Assembly (NCBI GenBank): GCA_017508385.1
Contig: JAFVZB010000085.1
Coordinates: 1 to 64,000 of the forward strand
From: Lentisphaeria bacterium
GTDB lineage: Bacteria > Verrucomicrobiota > Lentisphaeria > Victivallales > Victivallaceae
Direction: 5' to 3'
DNA: 64,000 nt
Position 1 is the first letter of the stretch. The number at the start of each line of letters is the position of its first letter. Below the pieces are notes generated by a model, which saw only the letters and a program-made list of their open reading frames with translations, ran no database searches and was not told where the DNA came from. A program made the translations under genes and the position numbers. Positions 1-8,658 of the stretch are shown here, piece after piece.

Positions 1-6
1 ACGGCT

Positions 7-222
7 TATTAGCATCGGTGGATGCAGTGTGAGTCAAGGAAAGTGTTTTGCGCCCGAGCAGCGCAGGGAGTGTACTTTTGTACACGACCAAAGCGGCGAG
101 GTAAGCAAAACGCCCCATTACCATCGGCAAATGCGGCGCAAGACAAGAAAGTAACTTTGCGCCCGAGCAGCGCAGGGAGTGTACGACTGTACATGACCGA
201 AGCAGCGCAGTAGCAAGGCACG
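7..222. repeat. Two tandem imperfect copies of a ~109-bp unit
   Basis: A 24-base core beginning GCGCCCGAGCAGCGC and running into GTGTAC occurs at about 50 and again at 159, giving a period of 109 bp. Each core is followed by a short palindrome: GTGTAC-tttt-GTACAC in the first copy and TGTAC-gact-GTACA in the second. Flanking sequence (CATCGG, AAG-rich stretch, then GACC.AAGC.GCG) is also partly conserved. No convincing reading frame crosses the region, so it looks like intergenic repeat DNA. It may continue beyond the left edge. Confidence 0.7.
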
Positions 223-281
223 AGATTGTCCGCAATGCGCCGACGCCGGAAATTTTTCTTCACAACAAATGGTACAATACT

Positions 282-308
282 TTACCTGCCCGTGTCGGGA
301 ACAGAGCC
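282..308. repeat. Partial copy (one end only) of the dispersed 155-bp element
   Basis: The segment TTACCTGCCCGTGTCGGG followed by AACAGAGCC matches the end of the full elements at 20613-20766 and 54521-54679. It contains the mini-hairpin CCCG-TGT-CGGG. It ends 3 bases from the stop codon of the minus-strand esterase gene. The rest of the element is absent. Confidence 0.65.
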
Positions 309-311
309 ATA

Positions 312-1091
312 CTAAAAAGCGCAGGTGGTTCTCAGGAACGTGGCTGCGAGAGTTATCCACTGGGATACGTCCTGCAGGGATGTGTTCAAGCCCAGACCGT
401 GCGGACCGTGAGGAAAGACGTGCAGTTCACAGTCACGTCCTGCGTTCCACATGTTTTGGGCGAATACTATCGGGTTTTCACGGTTCACTGCTCTGTCATC
501 GGCAGTTATCCAGCAGAACGCCGGAGGAGTTTCGCTGTCTATCTGTTTTTCGAGAGAGAGAAACTCCCGCAGTTCGGGGTCGTCGCTGCCGATAAGGTTG
601 TTGGCACTGCCGATATGAGAGTAGTTGCCGCTCATGGAAATCACTGGATAACTCAATATCATCGCATCGGGTCTCTGACTTGCCTCATCATAACGGTCGT
701 TGCAAATGCACTCAAACTTGTTCCAGAGAACGCCCATGGAACCTGCAAGATGACCTCCTGCAGAAAAACCGCAGACCGCTATTTTATTGGGGTCAACGTG
801 ATACTTTTCCGCATCTTTGCGCACCATTTTTATCGCCCTGAAGCCATCTTTCTGCTGGCAGGGGTAGTGAAGCGGAGCAACGCTGTATATTACCACAAAA
901 GCGTGAAATCCGAGCTCATTGAAGCGTTTGGCAACAAGGGTCTGTTCGGCTGAACCGTAGTGAGTGTAGCCTCCGCCGGGGAAGATGATGACCGCTCCCC
1001 GGGTCTCCTCATCGCAAAGATAGGCGGTCATGGTCGGAGTGAATCCGTTTTCATAAGGCTTGTTGTAGAGTCTTACTGTCTGACTTTCCAT
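312..1091 (-). CDS. Alpha/beta hydrolase, acetyl-esterase (BD-FAE/Aes-like) type
   Basis: This 259-residue protein is a probable cytoplasmic carboxylesterase; no signal peptide is visible. The oxyanion-hole motif FPGGGY lies at residues 37-42. The nucleophile elbow GFSAGG has its serine near residue 110. The acid is in the ITADD segment near residue 198, and the histidine is in the PHGPHG segment near residue 231. Such enzymes often remove acetyl groups from plant polysaccharides or sugars, but the substrate cannot be read from sequence. It is the last gene of a minus-strand run, 11 bp after the UPF0210 gene, with GAGG 9 bases before the ATG. Confidence 0.82.
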   Translation of the reverse strand: MESQTVRLYNKPYENGFTPTMTAYLCDEETRGAVIIFPGGGYTHYGSAEQTLVAKRFNELGFHAFVVIYSVAPLHYPCQQKDGFRAIKMVRKDAEKYHVDPNKIAVCGFSAGGHLAGSMGVLWNKFECICNDRYDEASQRPDAMILSYPVISMSGNYSHIGSANNLIGSDDPELREFLSLEKQIDSETPPAFCWITADDRAVNRENPIVFAQNMWNAGRDCELHVFPHGPHGLGLNTSLQDVSQWITLAATFLRTTCAF

Positions 1092-1102
1092 ACCTTAATA
1101 CC

Positions 1103-2461
1103 TCAATTTTTCAGGCTGTGGATGGGCGCAGGAATACGTCCGCCGCGCCTGATGAACTTTGCCGGACTCGCTGTTCTCACCGGCATGACGGGAGCCTCAC
1201 CGAGCAAGCCTCCGAAGCTCACGCTGTCGCCGACTTTACAGCCGTAAGCGGGGATGAGGCGCACGGCGGTGGTCTTGGTATTGGCGACTCCGATGGCGAT
1301 CTCATCGGCGATGATGCCTGAAATCACCTCGGCAGTGGTGTCTCCGGGAACGGCTATCATATCGAGTCCGACCGAGCAGACGGCGGTCATCGCTTCGAGT
1401 TTTTCAATGCAGAGAACTCCGCTCTGAGCGGCGGCAATCATTCCGGCATCTTCTGAAACCGGAATAAACGCTCCCGAGAGTCCGCCGACCTGACTTGACG
1501 CCATGACACCGCCCTTTTTCACGGCATCGTTGAGCATCATCAAAGCGGCGGTGGTTCCGGCGCAGCCGCACTGCTCGAGTCCCATGGATTCGAGAATGTA
1601 CGCCACCGAGTCTCCGATAGCCGGAGTCGGAGCAAGTGAGAGGTCAACGATACCGAAAGGAACTCCGAGTTTGGCAGATGCCTCACGGGCTACCAGCTGA
1701 CCGACACGGGTGATTTTGAAAGCTGTCCGTTTGATGACTTCGGCGATTTCGGCAAGGTCGCAGTCTCCGGCTCTTCTGATGGCAGAAGCCACAACTCCCG
1801 GTCCTGAAACGCCGACATTGATGACGGTCTCAGGCTCTCCGATACCGTGGAAAGCACCAGCCATGAACGGGTTGTCGTCAGGAGCATTGGCGAACACCAC
1901 GAGTTTTGCGCATCCTATCGAGCCGCGGTCACGGGTGATGTAGGCGGTATCTTTGATTATTCTGCCCATGCGGGCAACGGCATCCATGTTGATTCCGGCT
2001 TTGGTCGAGCCGACGTTGACCGAGCTGCACACCCGTTCAGTGACGTTGAGTGCCTCGGGAATGGAATCTATCAGCACATCAGCTCCGCGGCAGCTGCCCT
2101 TTTGTACCAGTGCGCTGTATCCGCCGATGAAGTTGATTCCGAGTTCGTGTGCCGCTTTATCAAGAGTCTGAGCGATTTTGACGGCTCCTGCGGTATCGAG
2201 CTGACCGCAGAGAAGTGATACCGGCGTCACCGAGACACGTTTGTTGATGATGGGTATTCCATACCGTTTTTCGATCTCTTCACCGGTGCGCACCAGATTG
2301 GCGGCACTTCTCATGACTTTGTCGTAGATTTTCTCAGCCAGTCTGCCCGGACTGTCGCTCTGGCAGTCGTAGAGTGAGATACCCATGGTGATGGTGCGGA
2401 TATCGAGACACTCCTCTTTGATCATGTTGATCGTTTCAAGAATATCGTTGCGTGAAAACAT
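1103..2461 (-). CDS. UPF0210 / PFL family protein (DUF711)
   Basis: The 452-residue product has the full length and the typical opening of the UPF0210 family (DILETINMI, then a MGISL segment), with many Gly/Ala-rich stretches such as the [13 protein letters not shown] region. The family has a pyruvate-formate-lyase-like fold, but I know of no established reaction for it. The gene lies 23 bp downstream of an ACT-domain (UPF0237) gene. That pairing is widely conserved in other bacteria and suggests the ACT protein senses a ligand, perhaps an amino acid, for this protein. No signal peptide is seen. Confidence 0.85.
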   Translation of the reverse strand: MFSRNDILETINMIKEECLDIRTITMGISLYDCQSDSPGRLAEKIYDKVMRSAANLVRTGEEIEKRYGIPIINKRVSVTPVSLLCGQLDTAGAVKIAQTLDKAAHELGINFIGGYSALVQKGSCRGADVLIDSIPEALNVTERVCSSVNVGSTKAGINMDAVARMGRIIKDTAYITRDRGSIGCAKLVVFANAPDDNPFMAGAFHGIGEPETVINVGVSGPGVVASAIRRAGDCDLAEIAEVIKRTAFKITRVGQLVAREASAKLGVPFGIVDLSLAPTPAIGDSVAYILESMGLEQCGCAGTTAALMMLNDAVKKGGVMASSQVGGLSGAFIPVSEDAGMIAAAQSGVLCIEKLEAMTAVCSVGLDMIAVPGDTTAEVISGIIADEIAIGVANTKTTAVRLIPAYGCKVGDSVSFGGLLGEAPVMPVRTASPAKFIRRGGRIPAPIHSLKN

Positions 2462-2484
2462 TTCTATTACACTCCGGTACAGCT

Positions 2485-2754
2485 TCAGATGTTGTGCATG
2501 GCGTTGAAAATATCCTCGTGCATGGCGTGGATCTCGAGATTGTTCTCTTTGCCCAGTGCCGCCATGCGGTCAACGAACTCCGAAAACGGAACGCTTATGC
2601 TGTCGATATCGGAAATCATGATCATGGTGAAGTAACCGTCGAGCACACTCTGGCTGATATCAAGGATATTGACTCCGCAATCGGCGCACTCTTTGCTCAC
2701 TTTGGCGATGATTCCGACCGCATCACGACCTACAACAGATATTACTGATTTCAT
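2485..2754 (-). CDS. ACT domain-containing protein (UPF0237)
   Basis: This 89-residue protein is a single ACT domain: it begins [15 protein letters not shown], includes the NILDISQ turn and ends with an EDIF segment. Stand-alone ACT domains bind small ligands, usually amino acids, and regulate partners. The neighbouring UPF0210 gene is the expected partner. GAGGGG lies 6 bases before the ATG. The gene is first in its minus-strand operon, with a promoter and a palindrome just upstream at 2791-2825. Confidence 0.85.
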   Translation of the reverse strand: MKSVISVVGRDAVGIIAKVSKECADCGVNILDISQSVLDGYFTMIMISDIDSISVPFSEFVDRMAALGKENNLEIHAMHEDIFNAMHNI

Positions 2755-2790
2755 ATTTTACCCCTCTTTTTTGATTTTGTAAATGTATTT

Positions 2791-2825
2791 GCTGATAATA
2801 TATCAGCTCATGACGATAAATACAA
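2791..2825 (-). promoter_or_regulatory. Minus-strand promoter with overlapping palindrome for the ACT/UPF0210/esterase operon
   Basis: Read on the minus strand, TTGTAT (2825-2820) and TATATT (2802-2797) are separated by 17 bp. A perfect inverted repeat, GCTGATA-ata-TATCAGC (2791-2807), covers the -10 element. That position suits a repressor operator. The regulator is unknown. Confidence 0.5.
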
Positions 2826-2845
2826 GAAAAATTCTGTGCTGCAAC

Positions 2846-2874
2846 TTGACTTTTATAACTATCGGAGTTATAGT
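2846..2874 (+). promoter_or_regulatory. Promoter with internal palindrome for the GH105-like gene
   Basis: TTGACT and TATAGT are separated by exactly 17 bp. The inverted repeat TATAACT-atcgg-AGTTATA (2854-2872) fills the spacer and runs into the -10 box, so a bound protein would block polymerase. It differs in sequence from the palindrome on the divergent side. Confidence 0.6.
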
Positions 2875-2927
2875 ATTTCCATTACCGCTAAAATAAAAAA
2901 CATCATTGATGAAAAAGGAGCAAAAAC

Positions 2928-4022
2928 ATGGATCCGCGTCTTATCAATCAGAGTTATCTCGACATCGTCAACAACGTCTGGACAACTTTCAAAGAGACCC
3001 ACGGCTGGAACAGCTATGCCTCGATTCTCGCTCTGAGCGCATACGAGCGCATCGGAAAGTTTGAAAAAATCCAAAGCATCATCGACGAGAGTGTATCCAT
3101 TGCCCGCAAATACATCAATGGAGAGATTCCCAAGGTAGGCGGTCAGTACGATGAGTACATCTATCGCAGGGGAGGTTCTGCAACGGCGTGGCTCTTCGCC
3201 CGCGGATATCTGCCCGAGGCTGAGGAAATTCTGGTCGCAGGAGCAGAAAAACTCCTCAAAGAGTTTCCCCGCGGAGCCAACGGAGCTTTCAAATCACTCA
3301 GAACTGATCTTGATGAACTGGTCTGGATCGATACCCTTTTCGCCGTCTGCCCCTACCTCGTCTGGCTCGGAGAAACTATCGGACGCAAGGATTTTACCGA
3401 TGCCGCCATCGAACAGCTGCTCGCCCATCACGAGCTGCTCTTCGACAAGGCAACCAAGCTCTATTTCCAGGCGAAGCGTGACGGAGTCCTCTCCGCCCGC
3501 TGGGGCCGCGGAGTCGGCTGGGCGGTTTACGCTCTGGCTGAAATCACCTACGACCTGCGCAAACACGAGCGTTTTGAAGAGATCGCTTCCATCTATCGTG
3601 AACTCATCGACGGCTGTCTTGCCGTTCAGGATGAAAACGGACTCTTCCATCAGGTCGTAAACGACCACTCAAGTTATGTTGAAAGCTCCGCTTCAGGACT
3701 CATCCTTTACGGATTCGGACGTGCCATCAAAAACCGCATCATTCCCCGTGAAAAGGTGTACGAGCCTTTCCTCAAGGGAATCAAAGGTTTGACCCGCTAC
3801 ATCACCCTCGACGGCTCAGTCACCGACTGCTGCTGCGGCTGCCTCATGCCCGGAGACGGTTCAGAAGAAGCATACGCCAATCACCCCCGGAAGACCAACG
3901 ACTGGCACGCCGCAGGTGCCGTTATTTGCGCTTTCGGACAGGCTGAACAGCTTTACATCAACAACCTGATTCCCTCCTTCGCCGACCTTATGGCAGGCAA
4001 AGAGTACACTATGCCCCAATAA
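2928..4022 (+). CDS. Glycoside hydrolase family 88/105-like (unsaturated uronyl hydrolase type)
   Basis: This 364-residue protein has the alpha/alpha-barrel signature of GH105/GH88. The WIDTLF segment holds the likely catalytic Asp near residue 135, and RWGRGVGW lies at about 191-198. Members cleave unsaturated uronic acids left by polysaccharide lyases acting on pectin (rhamnogalacturonan) or similar glycans. No signal peptide is seen, so it probably acts on imported oligosaccharides. The start is supported by AAGGAG 7 bases upstream. The gene is preceded by its own promoter and palindrome and followed by a symporter gene. Exact substrate is unknown. Confidence 0.8.
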   Translation: MDPRLINQSYLDIVNNVWTTFKETHGWNSYASILALSAYERIGKFEKIQSIIDESVSIARKYINGEIPKVGGQYDEYIYRRGGSATAWLFARGYLPEAEEILVAGAEKLLKEFPRGANGAFKSLRTDLDELVWIDTLFAVCPYLVWLGETIGRKDFTDAAIEQLLAHHELLFDKATKLYFQAKRDGVLSARWGRGVGWAVYALAEITYDLRKHERFEEIASIYRELIDGCLAVQDENGLFHQVVNDHSSYVESSASGLILYGFGRAIKNRIIPREKVYEPFLKGIKGLTRYITLDGSVTDCCCGCLMPGDGSEEAYANHPRKTNDWHAAGAVICAFGQAEQLYINNLIPSFADLMAGKEYTMPQ

Positions 4023-4033
4023 TCCTGCAACGG

Positions 4034-4067
4034 GTATTGCGCACTCTTTACCTGAGCTGCGCAATAC
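4034..4067 (+). terminator. Hairpin after the GH105-like gene
   Basis: A 10-bp perfect stem GTATTGCGCA / TGCGCAATAC encloses a 14-base loop, 12 bases after the stop codon. There is no clear T-run, so it could be a weak terminator or an mRNA-stabilising 3' end. Confidence 0.4.
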
Positions 4068-4099
4068 TTGGAAAAGCAGATATTTATTGTCTTTTCTGT

Positions 4100-4128
4100 T
4101 TGTAAAGTGATTTTTGTGATATTATATT
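4100..4128 (+). promoter_or_regulatory. Possible promoter of the AGCS symporter gene
   Basis: TTGTAA and TATATT are 17 bp apart, about 35 bases before the start codon. The -35 box is only a moderate match. Confidence 0.4.
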
Positions 4129-4162
4129 AAGCGTAATTAACTTAATAACTGAAAGGTAATCC

Positions 4163-5563
4163 ATGAAATCACTTTACGATGCCCTTTTGTACCTGACCGG
4201 ATGGCCGCTTGCAGTGCTGCTTATCGCCGGAGGATTGTATTTCACCGTACGGACAAAGTTTATCCAGCTGCGCTTTTTTATCGAGTCACTGCGGGTCGTG
4301 CTTGAAAAACCCGCCGGAAAAAACAGTGTCTCATCATTCGGAGCATTGATGATATCCACAGCCTCAAGGGTCGGTACCGGCAACATCATCGGAGTATCTA
4401 CTGCAATCTGTTTTGGAGGAGCCGGAGCGGTTTTCTGGATGTGGGTGACTGCCATTATCGGCGGAGCATCCGCCTTTGTGGAATCCACTCTGGCACAAAT
4501 CTATAAACGCCGTAATCCCGACGGCAGCAGTTACGGCGGACCATCATTCTATATTGAAAGTGCCTGCCGCAATAAATTTCTCGCCGTGGTATTCGCTCTG
4601 GCTCTGATTTTCACCTACGGAGTCGGCTACAATATGCTTGCCTCCTACAATTTGCAGAGTTCATTCGCCGCATTCGGATTTTACAAGCCATCCCACTGCT
4701 GGATTTTCGGTGCGGTGACTGCTCTCGCCTTTCTCTTCACCATCCTCGGAGGCAGCCGCACTCTGGTGAAAACGACCGGAGTGCTCGTTCCCGTGATGGG
4801 AGTCGTTTATATTCTCTTTTCTCTGACGGCTCTCGTACTTAATGCCAACAATATTCTGCCGATGTTCAAAGTAATTTTTACCGATGCGTTCAACTTCAAA
4901 GCTGTTTTCGGAGGCTTTGCAGGTTCCTGCATCATGTGGGGTTTGAAGCGCGGACTTTACTCCAACGAAGCCGGAATAGGTTCAGCTCCCAACGCCGCAG
5001 CGGCGGCAGATGTGTCGCATCCCGCCAAGCAGGGATTGGTTCAGATGCTCTCGGTGTTCATCGACACCAACTTGATATGTATGGCAACAGCTCTCATGTG
5101 TCTGGTGTCAGGAGTTCCAGCCACCGCCGCAGATGCAGGAGCACCCTATGTGCAAAAAGCACTGAGCGGCAGTTTCGGCATGACCGGTCCTGTATTCATC
5201 GCTTGCGCCATGGTTCTCTTTGCCTACACCACACTGCTGGGCAACTTCTACTACGTTGAAAGCTGTTTTTCCTATATTTTCGGACACACACCGGGGAAAA
5301 AGAGTCTGCTGCTCATCCGCATCGCAGGAGCCTTGCTCATCTTTTTCGGAGCAGCTCTCAAAATGGAACACGCCTGGAACATCGCCGATATAGCCCAGTG
5401 CGTGCTTGCGTTCATCAATATTCCCGTATGTATCATCATCGGCAAAGCGGCATACACCGCTCTCGAAGATTACGCCCGCCAGAAAAAAGCGGGAAAAAAT
5501 CCGCAATACATCGCCGGTGATAACGGCATAAAAGAAGAAACAGATTTCTGGAAAAACTGTTGA
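4163..5563 (+). CDS. Sodium:alanine/glycine symporter, AGCS family
   Basis: This 466-residue inner-membrane protein has about ten hydrophobic segments and the family hallmarks: SRVGTGNIIGV near residue 70, the YGGPSFYIE segment, and the GLYSNEAGIGSAP motif in the second half. It should import a small neutral amino acid, such as alanine or glycine, with Na+. AAAGGT precedes the ATG. It has its own likely promoter and may or may not be co-regulated with the upstream hydrolase. Confidence 0.92.
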   Translation: MKSLYDALLYLTGWPLAVLLIAGGLYFTVRTKFIQLRFFIESLRVVLEKPAGKNSVSSFGALMISTASRVGTGNIIGVSTAICFGGAGAVFWMWVTAIIGGASAFVESTLAQIYKRRNPDGSSYGGPSFYIESACRNKFLAVVFALALIFTYGVGYNMLASYNLQSSFAAFGFYKPSHCWIFGAVTALAFLFTILGGSRTLVKTTGVLVPVMGVVYILFSLTALVLNANNILPMFKVIFTDAFNFKAVFGGFAGSCIMWGLKRGLYSNEAGIGSAPNAAAAADVSHPAKQGLVQMLSVFIDTNLICMATALMCLVSGVPATAADAGAPYVQKALSGSFGMTGPVFIACAMVLFAYTTLLGNFYYVESCFSYIFGHTPGKKSLLLIRIAGALLIFFGAALKMEHAWNIADIAQCVLAFINIPVCIIIGKAAYTALEDYARQKKAGKNPQYIAGDNGIKEETDFWKNC

Positions 5564-5604
5564 AGCACCCCGCTCCGCAATGGCGATGCGGCACACTTGA
5601 GAAA

Positions 5605-6450
5605 TCAGAATTCGACTTTCAATCCGTCGTAACCGGCGGTGATGAAAGTATCTTTGAAGTACTCTTCGAGCTCTTTTTGTGTTGTTTGGGGGACGTGGGA
5701 AACGTGGGTGGTCACGCAGATTGCATCCGGTTTTACGGAGTTTTGTGCTTTTAATTCGTTGATAAACTCCATGGCGGCTCGGGCTCCGAGGTGGTGTTCC
5801 TTTTTTATATCTTCTCCCGGATGGGTGCCGCAGCTTAATTCGACGACTACCGCATCTGCCATTTCTCCTTTGACCAGGTCGAAGGATTCCTGACACCACC
5901 AGCCGGTATCGGCTAAGATGAGCAGTTTGCGTCCTTGCGGAGTGGTGACAAGATAGTTGACCGCATCGTTTTCAAACTTCATGTGGCTTGCCCGCACGGC
6001 AAGTATCTTATATCCGCCGAGAATGAGAGTTTTTCCGGGAACAACATCGTGGAACACCGGTTTGTTTATTGCCTTTTCAGGCTTGTGACCGAACTCTTTT
6101 TGAAAAGTGGCATCATACATTTTCAGCACTTCGGCATTTCCCGCAAGGTCGAGAGCAGGAGCTCCGGTAAGAGCATTTCTCCACATCAGATCGAGCGGCT
6201 GAAAGTGGTCGGCGTGGCTGTGGGTTATGCAAATGTGCCTGATTTTTGTTTCGTCGATGTTGAATGTTCTCCATGAGTCGGCAGTATCTGGTCCGAAATC
6301 TATTTGCAGAGCCTCATCGACCAGCAGTGAGAAGCGGCGGCGGCGTTCTTTTGCTCCGGCAACTCTCGCATGGCTGCAGAGCTTGCAGGTACAGAACGGA
6401 GCGGGAATACCTTCGCATGAACCTGTTCCGAGAAGAGTGAATGTACTCAT
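5605..6450 (-). CDS. MBL-fold metallo-hydrolase, PhnP-like
   Basis: The 281-residue protein starts with the LLGTGSCEGIP segment and a nearby cysteine-rich motif (CTCKLC), as in PhnP-like hydrolases. It then has the metal-binding motif HSHADH. Further metal ligands are expected at ASH, at the Asp of ADTGW, and near the C-terminus (THVSH). PhnP-like enzymes hydrolyse cyclic phosphodiesters, but the substrate here is not known and no phosphonate genes are nearby. It is the last gene of the ftsA-ftsZ run, 3 bp after tatD. Confidence 0.8.
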   Translation of the reverse strand: MSTFTLLGTGSCEGIPAPFCTCKLCSHARVAGAKERRRRFSLLVDEALQIDFGPDTADSWRTFNIDETKIRHICITHSHADHFQPLDLMWRNALTGAPALDLAGNAEVLKMYDATFQKEFGHKPEKAINKPVFHDVVPGKTLILGGYKILAVRASHMKFENDAVNYLVTTPQGRKLLILADTGWWCQESFDLVKGEMADAVVVELSCGTHPGEDIKKEHHLGARAAMEFINELKAQNSVKPDAICVTTHVSHVPQTTQKELEEYFKDTFITAGYDGLKVEF

Positions 6451-6453
6451 AAA

Positions 6454-7266
6454 TCAAATTCCGAAAAATTCTTTGCCATTTCTGGTGGTTATCTCAGCGA
6501 GTTCTGAAGTCTCTATATTGTATTCACGGGCGGCAGCAGCGGCAACGTGAACGAGGTAGCCGGGATGATTTTCCTTACCACGGTGGGGAATCGGAGCAAG
6601 GTACGGACTGTCGGTCTCGATGAGCAGACGGTCTAGCGGAATAACTTTGAGGTTTTCTCTGATATTTTCCGCCTTTTTGAAAGTCACCATGCCGGTAACA
6701 CCGCAGAAAGCTCCGAGTTCGAGGAACTTTTCCGCCCAGCCGGGATCTCCGGCAAAACAGTGGACAACAAATCTGCCGTTTGAAGCCGAAAAATCTTTGA
6801 GTATGGCATAGGCATCTTCATACGCCTGCCATGAATTTTCCTGATCTCTGATGTGTACGATGGCGGGCAGTTCCCATTCAAGAGCGGTCCCGAGGAACTT
6901 TTCAAACACTCTTTTCTGCGCCTCACGGTCGCTGTAATCGTAAAAATAATCGACTCCGAGCTCGCCGATGGCGACCAGCTTTTCTTCACTCCTGAAGATG
7001 GAAAAGTCATCGTTTGCCGCAAGATGTTTTTCTGCGCTGTGCGGATGGACTCCGCATGAAAATACCGTGTCGTCAATGGTGTCGGCAAACTCTCTTGCTT
7101 TCAGACTTTCGTTGAAATCAGCTCCGACGGCGTTGAGAAAGAGCCTGCTTACTTTTCCTGCTTCCTGCTGGCGGGGCTCTGCGAGAGCGGCTTGTATATT
7201 GGAATAATATTCTGCAGGAGTGATATTTTCACCGTAGAAGTGAAAGTGGGTGTCAAAAATCTGCAT
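6454..7266 (-). CDS. TatD family metal-dependent deoxyribonuclease/hydrolase
   Basis: The 270-residue product has the family metal ligands: FDTHFH at the N-terminus (His7, His9), GELGVDY around residue 100, IVHIRD, VHCFAG, and ETDSPYLAP near the C-terminus. TatD enzymes are cytoplasmic 3'-5' DNases and quality-control hydrolases. The gene sits 6 bp after the LptF/LptG-like gene, so it is almost certainly in the same transcript. Confidence 0.88.
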   Translation of the reverse strand: MQIFDTHFHFYGENITPAEYYSNIQAALAEPRQQEAGKVSRLFLNAVGADFNESLKAREFADTIDDTVFSCGVHPHSAEKHLAANDDFSIFRSEEKLVAIGELGVDYFYDYSDREAQKRVFEKFLGTALEWELPAIVHIRDQENSWQAYEDAYAILKDFSASNGRFVVHCFAGDPGWAEKFLELGAFCGVTGMVTFKKAENIRENLKVIPLDRLLIETDSPYLAPIPHRGKENHPGYLVHVAAAAAREYNIETSELAEITTRNGKEFFGI

Positions 7267-7272
7267 GATGTA

Positions 7273-8658
7273 TCAGTTCCGGTCGGTGAGCAGTCGCCAT
7301 GCTCCGGCAGAGATGAACGCCACGGTCGGAGCGAGTCCGGCAATCACCGGGTTGATGAATCCGCCTTTGCCGAGGGTCAGGAATATCTGAGCTGTCACGA
7401 TGTAGAAAACGATGAGTCCGACCGCAGTGATGATCGCCATCAGACTGCCGGTGCGCTCATTTTTGGTGGCGAGCGGTATTCCGAGGAACACCGAGAGGAA
7501 ACACGCCCACGGAAACGCCAGACGGTAGAAAAAGACGGTCATGTATATCGCTTTGACCCGCTCGGGCATATTGGGATTTCTTCTGATGAGATCGGCGATG
7601 AACACGGTAGGCAGATCATCCTTCTCTCTTGCCGAGTTGAGGATATCCTGCTGGGATTCGGGCATGACATCTTTGCCGAAAGAGATGGTGTCGAACTTTA
7701 TCTCGCTGTGCATGAGAGAGGTTCCGCGACTTGCCTCGAAACGCAGCTCATCGGTGCGGTCGTAGCTGACGAATGAGCCGTTTCTCAAAGTCCAGAGATG
7801 GTTTTTGCTGTCATAAGAGACCTCTTTTGCGGTGATATCCATCTTGCGTCCGTCGAGATTTCTGAGGATGAGTTTTTGCATTTCAGACAGATTTTTAGCG
7901 AGCAGCATATCGGCTCTTGACTGGAACATGCTTTTTATATTGGAGTTGAATTTCTCAGTTCCCGGAGTTCCGACGAGGGTCGGGATCATCTCTTTTTTCC
8001 AGTAAGTCTTGATGGTGACATCCTTCTGGGTCTCTCCTGCGGTGAGGGTGTTGAAGAGCCAGTGGCGTTTGTTGTCACTGCTTCTGAATGCCCATAGGTG
8101 CTGGACACTCTTTCTGCGGTCGGCAGCCTCGTCGTAAATCTGAGCCGCCTTGTTCTGAGTGTAGGGTATGAGTGCCTCATTGAAGTAGATGTTGACGAAA
8201 GTGACGATCAATCCGACGGCAAAAATCGGACCTCCGCACCTGAAAAGCGAGACTCCGCTGGCACGCATGGCGGTGACTTCGAGGTTTTTGCCGAAGTCAG
8301 CCATAGTCCACATACAGCCGAGCAGCATGGAAATCGGCAGAATGAAGCGGATATTTCCCGGCAGACGGCAGAGCAGATAAAGCAGAACGGCTCTCCAACC
8401 TGCCTTTGCCTCGAGGAACTCCTGAATGTCGTTGAAAACATCACTCAGAATAAAGAGAATGATGAACACCAGCATCAGGATGCTGTACTTGATCAGAAAT
8501 TCACGCAGGATGTAGCGGTCCAGAATCCACAGCGGAAACCACTTGCGCTTCATCAGGACGAGATCTTCGTATTTAGGTTGTTTATTATCGTTTTGCATGC
8601 GCTTAATATACATCCTGAACGCCGGATATTCAAGACAGCTGGTCTTTTCCGGTGTCAA
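7273..8658 (-). CDS. LptF/LptG (YjgP/YjgQ) family permease
   Basis: This 461-residue inner-membrane protein has the LptF/LptG layout: an N-terminal transmembrane segment (about 46-70) after the motif LDRYILREF, a second near 100, a large periplasmic beta-jellyroll region, and three C-terminal helices. These proteins pull LPS from the inner membrane with LptB. Its partner genes are not in the window. The start is uncertain. The first ATG (8658) overlaps the end of ftsZ by 29 bp; ATG at 8598 gives the more usual N-terminus MQNDNK. The sequence alone does not separate LptF from LptG. Confidence 0.83.
   Translation of the reverse strand: MTPEKTSCLEYPAFRMYIKRMQNDNKQPKYEDLVLMKRKWFPLWILDRYILREFLIKYSILMLVFIILFILSDVFNDIQEFLEAKAGWRAVLLYLLCRLPGNIRFILPISMLLGCMWTMADFGKNLEVTAMRASGVSLFRCGGPIFAVGLIVTFVNIYFNEALIPYTQNKAAQIYDEAADRRKSVQHLWAFRSSDNKRHWLFNTLTAGETQKDVTIKTYWKKEMIPTLVGTPGTEKFNSNIKSMFQSRADMLLAKNLSEMQKLILRNLDGRKMDITAKEVSYDSKNHLWTLRNGSFVSYDRTDELRFEASRGTSLMHSEIKFDTISFGKDVMPESQQDILNSAREKDDLPTVFIADLIRRNPNMPERVKAIYMTVFFYRLAFPWACFLSVFLGIPLATKNERTGSLMAIITAVGLIVFYIVTAQIFLTLGKGGFINPVIAGLAPTVAFISAGAWRLLTDRN

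Noticed and set aside
399-953. Open frame of 184 codons on the plus strand
   Set aside because: It lies wholly inside the minus-strand esterase gene, which has clear family motifs; the plus frame has none.
5108-5899. Minus-strand open frame of 263 codons across the symporter end
   Set aside because: It runs antisense to the symporter and through the PhnP-like gene in another frame, with low-complexity Arg/Cys composition.
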